This document shows positions 56,671 to 64,000 of a stretch of 64,000 nucleotides of DNA, one piece after another. Each line of letters begins with the position of its first letter. The stretch's first letter is position 1. The stretch comes from Flabesymbios commensalis (taxonomy: Eukaryota; Annelida; Polychaeta; Terebellida; Flabelligeridae). Position numbers and translations under genes: made by a program. The notes beneath the pieces are model-generated. The model ran no database searches. It saw only the letters and a list, made by a program, of their open reading frames with translations, and had not been told where the DNA came from. Where the stretch lies: contig OZ024915.1 of the NCBI GenBank assembly GCA_964017125.1, positions 22,040,437-22,104,436 of the forward strand. The letters are read 5' to 3'.

Positions 56671-57715
56671 AATATACCCCTTTCCAGAGTCATGAAACGG
56701 TCATAGCTAATTAAAATCCCATGTTGTGATTGTCAATTATTTTCCCACTTCTCGTAAGTATGTGAATATTTATTTAAGTGGAGATAAATAGGCAATGGAA
56801 GCTTCTTATAGTTGGCATGGCGTGATATTGCGATTGCTTTATTATTGGAAATCAATCCCTTAGTTATGATGTGATATTGTTGAATAGGTTTAAGATGCTT
56901 GTGCATCCTGGTGCTGTACATTTAAGTTTACATTTAAGCTATTAATTCACGTCATAAGGCCGTTTTTGACCTTCACTGTGATAAATCTCAATTTTAATAG
57001 TGTTTTATTAATCTTTTTATTGACGTCAGCTCAAGTAGTGGGCCATCGTGTATACAATTAAAAGTAGATATAAAAAAATCAGTTTCGCTTTCAATGAAGG
57101 ACACTGACTCGTCAATTATTTGTTAGAATTCGTTGTCGTCTTCTGTACATACTGCTCAATATAATCCTCTGTGATGGTTTCTGAATGCTGTCAAACTTTA
57201 TTGATACTCACATTCGTTTGATTTTCCTTTTTATTTTTGCATAGTTGGCTCACTTATGAAAATTTATTGTGACATATAATGAGGTTTCAACCTGAAGTGT
57301 CTTTGAAAATAGTTTGGTCAATTAATTTTTATGAGAAACAGCTTTGTGAAATAAAACTCCGTTACCATATCGGTTAGATAGATCAATCCTTATAATATTA
57401 GGCCTAGATCATGTTTTCTGTACCATTTAGGATATAATATGGACTTCCAAGTCAACTGGGGGACTGCAAGAAGACTAGAGTTTGCAGATATTATTTTGAT
57501 TGATGTATCAGCCACTTTTCATAGCATTACAAGAATGGTAACGGAGCTTTAAGGTGATGTGGGGTATTGTTTTTCAACCCCTATCAGTAAAAACATAATG
57601 CCCTTCAAGCTCTACTGTGCTTGATTGTGTCATCACTACATGTTATAATGCTATTTTGCAGAATAAAATATGTGGGCCTACTTTTGAGCAAAAAAATTAT
57701 CACTGCACAGAAATT
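56671..57715. other. No gene seen
   Basis: AT-rich DNA without recognised structure. Confidence 0.4.
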
Positions 57716-57719
57716 CGAA

Positions 57720-57955
57720 ATTGCTCTCTGAGGAAAAAGATACCCAGCTGTCTACGCGGTGCGAGTTCAATACCCGCTTGGTGCAGGATTTTTAGATAAA
57801 TAAGCCTTATATCATGTTTCTCCTCTCTCACCGCTAGGACATCATTGTTTCAATATTGTGCCCTTCGGAAAGGCACTTAACCCTCACGTGCTTCACTCGA
57901 TCAGGTGGATATGTCATGAGTAGCCCTAATATACCTAGTATCTAGGACAGATATG
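57720..57955 (+). mobile_element. tRNA-derived SINE, second copy
   Basis: The B-box-like GCGAGTTCAATACCCGC lies in a T-arm-like stem, followed by TTGGTGCAGGATTTTTAGAT and GTGCCCTTCGGAAAGGCACT. The A-box end and the ATT tail are absent or degraded. Confidence 0.6.
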
Positions 57956-58080
57956 AAAATGTGTCTGATTATAATTCCTATACCGGTACCAGCTAGACTA
58001 CTGCACAGGCGATCCCTATTATTGTCTCTAGACTATGGTAGAGATCGGCTACTAGTGAGTATGCTTGCTGTCACATTAAA

Positions 58081-58338
58081 CCAGGATTGCATGTTTTTCG
58101 TCAATTTCTTCGTCAATTCTCAACCGTTTTCCTTGAAATTTTGCAAAGGCCATTTTCTATATTCAAATCCTAACAGCAGTAAAAAAAATCGTCAAATGGT
58201 CTAACTTTTGAAATACGCTATATAATTTCAAGAAAGGTTCAGCGATGTTGGGATTCTTTTGAAAAATAGTGTTTGCAAAATTTAATGAAAATCTGTTGAG
58301 AATTGACTGAGAAATCAGCGAAAAACATGCAATCCTGG
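58081..58338. mobile_element. MITE with about 43-bp terminal inverted repeats
   Basis: The left end CCAGGATTGCATGTTTTTCG is the inverse of CGAAAAACATGCAATCCTGG at the right; pairing continues through CAGTCAATTCTCAAC. The ends resemble the hairpin nested in 50973-51794. Confidence 0.7.
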
Positions 58339-59754
58339 GTGATCATTTTTAATTTGACTTTGGGTATAGGCCTCACTAACATCTGTGCTAACTGGGTGAT
58401 GCAAAATCACAATTGATAGCCTTGGTCTTTTTAGTGAATCTACCCCACCCAGGCGCGGATCCAGAGGGGGGAGCAGCGTTTTTGTGCCAAATTATTTAAA
58501 AAGTCTCCTAAATTGGCCTAAATATGCCTAAAAACTCAATAAGGCACCCATTCTTTTCAATCACCCCATGTAGGATTTTATAACTAGAGCGTAACACTTT
58601 GTCTTCTTGCTCAACAACTGTGTGTTTGTCACTTTCTGGATTCAGCGTTACTGACACCTGGCGATTGCTGATGAAACAAATTTTTTTTTACCCATGGGTA
58701 CTCTATTATCGTTCATCTATGTTATCATTGCAGAGAAAAGTGAGTCATCATTCCAGTGTTGACACTGCAGACAGTGTAAACACATCTATTTGATATTGTT
58801 TTAAAGACTGAATTATATTCTGTGGTCAAATTTTCTTTTCAAATTTACAGACTGCTAATAGCATATAGAGTCTAAGTCACTTTTTGTAGACGAAAATAAG
58901 TGAGTTGTTTTTTTACGCAATTATTAGGCCTAACGTTACATAATAAATAAGGGGGCCAGAGTACACTAGTCTACGGTCCGGTAGGTATGAAAAGCGAGGG
59001 AGACCTATAAAGCGAAAGAGGATCAATAAGAGGCTTCGTATGGCAGCGTAATGCATGTATATGATGTATTTATCGATGTCACAATAAAATATATGCTTGT
59101 ATTGTCGCTATGCAATTATTATTTTTTATTTTTTTTATGATTTTATGATTACCTGGTGTGTACCCGGTAATCATTTAGCCACTCGCGTTCCTGCTAAAAC
59201 ACGAACATCACGTATGTATCTAACGTTACCACTGGCGCACGAATCATTAGTAGAGTCTAATCAGCCAAAATTAAAAAAAATAAAAATGAAGAGTTATAGG
59301 GTTCTTTTTATTAATATATTAATATAGTCTAATATATATATGTTTTATATATGTAAATGTAACGAAAATAATATTTAAATCTCCTTAGTCTCCACAAGTA
59401 TTCCTACCTTTTCATCACAATTGAACAAATAGGCCTTCATATTAGTAATAAAAATCACACTGAATAACAAGAAATAAAAGAAATACAAACTGATCATGAC
59501 TCGCACGCCGGCATAGGGCCTATTGTATTTGTATCATGGGCGCGTATTTTCCGAACGCCGGCCACAAGAAAGAACACTGTATACAGGCTAATAGCCTACT
59601 ATCTATAATACTATAACAATACCCTGTAGCGCTCAAGATTACAATATAAACTAGTTGCATCTGGATATGTATGTCATTCATATATATATAGCCCTATACA
59701 CCAAAGCTCTCTGTGTATTTAAGAGTCGGTCTAGGTGAAATACAATTGAAAAGA

Positions 59755-59950
59755 AAACCGCCTGAAACACAATTAACTTAACAGTGGATAAAACACCACC
59801 TGAAACGCAATTAACAACAACAGTAGATAAAACACCGTCCAAAATGCAATTCACAACAACGGTAGATAAAACACCGTCCAAAATGCAATTGACGACAACA
59901 GTAGATAAAACACCGTCCAAAATGCAATTGACGACAACAGTGGGTAGAAC
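59755..59950 (+). repeat. 39-bp minisatellite, about five units
   Basis: Units of the form GATAAAACACCGTCCAAAAT + GCAATTGACGACAACAGTA. As 39 is a multiple of three, a + strand frame (59784-60062) encodes DKTPSKMQLTTTV repeated four times; the minus strand is also open, so coding is not implied. Confidence 0.75.
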
Positions 59951-60577
59951 ACTTGCTGCATTTCACACCTCCGTTCATGATCAACTGATAGGCCTAATCC
60001 CCCTGGAGGCGGGACCAATTAACCGCCTTCATGCTAAAGACCACTTAAATATGCGTATTTAATAAAAATCACAAATGCTTATAGATATTTGTAGTTATAT
60101 TTTATTATATGATAGATAGGTTAAGGATACCGCGTTAATGCGTACACGAGTAGGCCTACAGCGATAGAAAGAAACATTCAGTAGAACGATAACATAAACG
60201 TTTACGTTTATCCAGGCTTCTGATACAATAAAGGATATATTTTATTCGTCAAATTCCTCAACCGAGTTTATTTAAGAGAACTATCAAGTACTGAAAACCC
60301 TTTTAATAATCTCGATACATTTGTAAGTAACAGGTATGGACTATATCTACAGCACTAAAAATTAATATAAATGTAGATACTTTGACGTTATTGTATAGTG
60401 TAATTATTTGATTTTTACCGTTACTTTCTTTTCAAAATGATAATAACGCCAACCCTATGCAGCTGTGATTCGATCGAGTTTAATCTTCAATTGCAGTCCA
60501 CTTGTCATCACTGAGATCACACCAGCTTTTTGCGTTCGCCGGTAAATGTGTGATATATTGACACTCAAGGCCTTTTG

Positions 60578-60709
60578 ATGTCATCACTCAGATCACGACA
60601 GCTTGAGTCAATTGACGCTGCATTAACAATTCTACGCTCCACCGCCAATGGTACCAAGCCTGACCAAAAGAAACGCAAAAGAACGGCAAAGACCACAACT
60701 GTGAAATAA
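60578..60709 (+). CDS. Possible terminal exon or small ORF, unknown product
   Basis: Reads MSSLRSRQLESIDAALTILR followed by a basic C-terminus with DQKKRKRTAKTTTVK and stop TAA at 60707. KKRKR resembles a nuclear localisation signal. An in-frame stop lies at 60551, so either 60578 is the start or an acceptor lies between (AG at 60568 is weak). The poly(A) signal AATAAA at 60877-60882 stands a plausible 170 bases after the stop. The amino-acid mix looks more like real protein than the T-rich frames nearby, but I recognise no family. Confidence 0.3.
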   Translation: MSSLRSRQLESIDAALTILRSTANGTKPDQKKRKRTAKTTTVK

Positions 60710-60876
60710 CAGTAATTAAGAATGTGAATCATTAATGTATGATCGCATGATGTGACATTTAATATATCATATACACAGGACTAGCTACGGCTTTAAATTT
60801 TGTATTATATTGTATATTATGTATTTGTGTACATTACCTATCATGTTGAATGCTTGTTGTATGAGTGTTGTATGTC

Positions 60877-60882
60877 AATAAA
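60877..60882 (+). terminator. Poly(A) signal
   Basis: AATAAA after TGTATGTC, downstream of the candidate exon 60578-60709. Confidence 0.35.
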
Positions 60883-61377
60883 ATATATATTATATTTATA
60901 CATAATATGTGTTATTATGTTTTTTTTATATAATTAAAATAATATACTACGCTGCTATCAACGCTATCCTGATTGCTTCAGTACTGTACACGGTCTGTCA
61001 CTTGTAACAACCCGTTCTATTCACCAGATGGCCCCACTGTTGGCCGACTGGGCAATCTGACAAAATGGCGGCCGACCGCCGGCGATCTTAATAATGTCTC
61101 CCTCGTTGTTGTTCTCGTTCTTTTTGTCAACTGTTGCAATAATTTTAGCCGGTTTTGATACAGTTATATGTATATTATGATGTTTATAACATATATTTGT
61201 ATATTTAGTTATAAATTGCCATCTCATATACACACATTCGGCCTCTTATTGATCATGTTGATCCTCTCTCGCTTTATAGGTCTCCCTCGCTATTCATACC
61301 AACCCCCTGCCTGTTCTGTGTTCGCGTTTTCAATTTTATCAGTGACACCAGTCATGCCATGTCACCGGTCAGTATGA

Positions 61378-62145
61378 ACAGCGAAAACAAATGAGAACAT
61401 CAGAACAAGCGAAAACAAACCTCAACATAGCCTAAACAACACGTTTTTTGTAATTGGCAAACGTTTATGCGACATATTGTTTATGTAGCTCATTGTGGTG
61501 ATGAAAAATTACATTTTCCAAATAAATAATAATCATTTAACTGTATGATATGTTTGAATTTCAATATCTTTTCAATTGTCATTACAGCGAGAACAAACTG
61601 GCGGCCCTTGCCCACACGTTTGCAGATGACAGCGATGTATGAACAGCGAAAACAAACTAGGCCTACACTTCTGCCTGTCACCAGGTCACATACGGCGATT
61701 TATGAAAAGCGAAAACAAACACGTCTGCCTGTCACACACCTCGACCTACATGTATGAGTAGCTTTGGAATTTTCCAAATAAATAATTGTAATTTCACTGG
61801 GATACTGTACTTGTACTTGTAGGTCTACGATATGCTTGAATAGCAGTAGGCATATCGATGGACTTCATCCTGTATAAACCTACAATATACAGCGAGAACA
61901 AACTGGCGAGTGGTGCACATAGACCAATTGTCAGTAGACTACAGCGAGAACAACTTGGCGATGTATGAACTGATGAACAGCGAAAACAAACAGTCAGTCT
62001 GCCTGCCCACACACTCAAGACGCATAGCGGTAGCCGATGACGGCGATACTGGCCGCGATGTATGAACAGCGAAAACGAACAGGTCTGCCTGTCCAGTGAC
62101 AGAATACGCCGAGATAAGAGATAGATGGTCAAGCAAAAACAAATA
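61378..62145 (+). repeat. Irregular repeats of AGCGAAAACAAAC
   Basis: About ten copies of (A/C)AGCGA(A/G)AACAAAC occur at uneven spacing near 61380, 61413, 61587, 61643, 61705, 61889, 61940, 61977, 62066 and 62130, often with GATGTATGAAC before and GTCTGCCTGTC after. Probably a decayed tandem array. Confidence 0.6.
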
Positions 62146-62159
62146 TAATTTAATAATTA

Positions 62160-64000
62160 GACATTAAATATACTTCTGATGTAACTTACTTACTTACTGT
62201 AATGTATTAATTTAAAAATCATATTTTTATGTAAACTAATACGTTAGGGCTACGGTACAATAAATAACTAGAAAAACACATTGTCATAACTGCATTTTAT
62301 TTTATTATATATTCAAATAATGCAGGAACAGTAACTTATACAAATATTTATATTTCTTAAAGACTATGTGTTAGGCCTACTTATAATATCTAACATCTGA
62401 TATTCCAAGAGATATAGGCCTACTGTAAGTGTAACTGATAATAACGATTTTTTTCTCTTTCTGGTAAATGTGATGTCGGCGGCTTTCACAATTAAGTGTT
62501 TTCAAGGATCATCACTTATTACTTCCACAAATATTTTATATTTCTTAAAGACTATGGGTTACTTATAATATCAAACATCAGATATTGTAAGAGATATAGG
62601 CCCTAGCTGACATTACTGATAGATGTGATGTCGGCGGATTAGTTGTTTTAATAAATAAATATACTGATATATAGTTATCTTTTTCTTCCTGTTACTCGTA
62701 AATATAATGGTGTCAGCGAATCAGTCGTTTAAATAAATATATATAATAAAATTTAATTAAATTTAATTGTGATTGTAGCCTACTGTTTATTGTTCGTCAT
62801 CAACATTTGTGAAGGGTAACAACTCGACAGAGTGTCTATGACATGTACTGCTTATTTGTTAATTAATATCAGATATATATCGGGTATGTCTCTTGTTTAT
62901 TTGCTATAAAATACTAAAATGTGGTGCTGTTAATTACCTCAGTCACCGTTACGCCCGTGTGAACACACCCTTGTCACTGCATACTATGTCAATTTTGTTT
63001 TTATAAATATATCTTATTATTACTATATGCTTTTATATACGCAGACATATAATGCTAGGGGCGGTATGGTTTTGATTTACACTGATACGAAGTTAAGCCG
63101 TGTTAAATGGGCAAGATCTGAATAAGGAGGCATGATGTTAATTTGCACTTTTACGAAGTTAAGCGATGTTAAAGAGGCATGATCTTAATATATTAAATTA
63201 AATTCAAAATAAATTTATATATACTATAAGTTATCTAAAGCCTACAAATACATACAAAAAGGGAAAACGCGCGCTTGTTATAAAATTTGATTTGAAAGGC
63301 TTGACAGCGAAAGGGTTAATGACTGTATGACGCAACAACAATCATTACGGCGATAAGGAAGGGTGATCGACTTTTAACGGTTATCTAAACATACACCCTT
63401 TCGTCGCCTGTAGCTTATTATTAGACGACACAAATAAAATGTAAGAGGGATGACAATAACAGTTGATTGAAAGTAGTGAGATAAGGGATGGGATACATAT
63501 TACACTGTATATATTATTTAACGATTTATATAAATAAATTTGTATACATACTACGGGAACATTCGTCTACATTGATATAGACGCTTTAATAATGTAACAG
63601 TTTCGAAGTTTTAGTAATATTTACTAATCTAATTAAAAACATAATTATAAATACATACTTATAAATTCATACTTACAAATACGTACATATAAATATATAT
63701 ATAATATGGTAATCACACCAATTAGGAGGTAATGTAAATAGCATTTAATTTATATATGTCAAACGTGACATCTAAATATATTAATTTTTTATATTAGGTC
63801 AAAGCAGAGCATCACTACCGCGTGCATCGACCGTTATATATAGCGGGCACTGCCATCAATATTTATATAGTCACTTTAATAAGGTAACAGTTTCAATAAT
63901 ATATACTAATCAGATTACTCCTTGAACCTGATAATGTAAAAAAATAAAATTTGAATTTCACCAGTGTGTTATTAGTTTAAACGACTGTTACCTTTTTAAA
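62160..64000. repeat. AT-rich region with weak tandem duplications
   Basis: A unit near 62345-62490 with TTCTTAAAGACTATG and GAGATATAGGCC recurs at 62540-62650; GTGATGTCGGCGG is shared. A second pair, AATAATGTAACAGTTTCGAA (63590) and AATAAGGTAACAGTTTCAAT (63879), is about 290 bases apart. A short doublet with ACGAAGTTAAGC lies at 63089 and 63157. No gene is seen. Confidence 0.5.

Larger units (their letters stand above)
58984..61300. repeat. Inverted repeat pair 2.3 kb apart
   Basis: GGTATGAAAAGCGAGGGAGA followed by CCTATAAAGCG (58984 on) recurs inversely at 61248-61300 with an 8-base difference inside. These could be the ends of one 2.3-kb element that encloses the minisatellite and the candidate exon below, or two separate insertions. 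Confidence 0.4.

Noticed and set aside
63060-63185. Possible 5S rRNA-like stretch (GAAGTTAAGC)
   Set aside because: Only the short motif matches; flanking 5S stems and the internal control region are absent. It is a small tandem doublet.

Overview
The window is AT-rich nuclear DNA of an animal: one host gene with canonical GT-AG introns, embedded in very dense transposon and MITE remains. The gene is a single TMCC-family gene of invertebrate type. The LINE carries a 2A translational-recoding peptide of the kind described from sea urchin and other marine-invertebrate LINEs. Short palindromes rich in taggccta are frequent. Together these suggest a marine invertebrate, most likely an echinoderm or another non-vertebrate deuterostome. 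This is inference; nothing here fixes the species.

Host gene. Eleven coding exons on the + strand between 4159 and 37667 have matching splice phases and encode a TMCC1/2/3-type ER protein: a coiled-coil cytosolic part and two C-terminal membrane segments, 503 residues if translation starts at 4187. Introns hold almost all of the repeats. Intron 3 (12681-25520) contains a perfect-then-diverged 635-bp tandem duplication and two large inverted-repeat structures. Intron 5 holds a 1.6-kb TTAA-flanked element with periodic TGACCT arrays. Intron 6 begins with a 4.3-kb LINE inserted exactly over the exon 6 splice donor, which duplicated the donor.

Upstream (1-4158) are a TIR element with GGTGGTCC palindromes and a perfect 5-bp target duplication, and a Helitron/HINE-like element built of about 330-bp tandem units. 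Downstream (37668-64000) come the probable 3' UTR, palindromic MITEs, an old broken Ty3/gypsy fossil between 244-bp direct repeats with other elements nested in it, a 1.2-kb foldback element made of about 55 palindromic CCGTTATAACGG units, tRNA-derived SINEs, minisatellites, a possible terminal exon with a poly(A) signal near 60.6-60.9 kb, and AT-rich DNA with weak tandem repeats.

The most unusual items are the LINE/splice-donor duplication, the LINE 2A peptide behind a hydrophobic leader, the foldback satellite element, the DR5-spaced AGGTCA arrays, and the two-copy transposon family with 5-bp target duplications.
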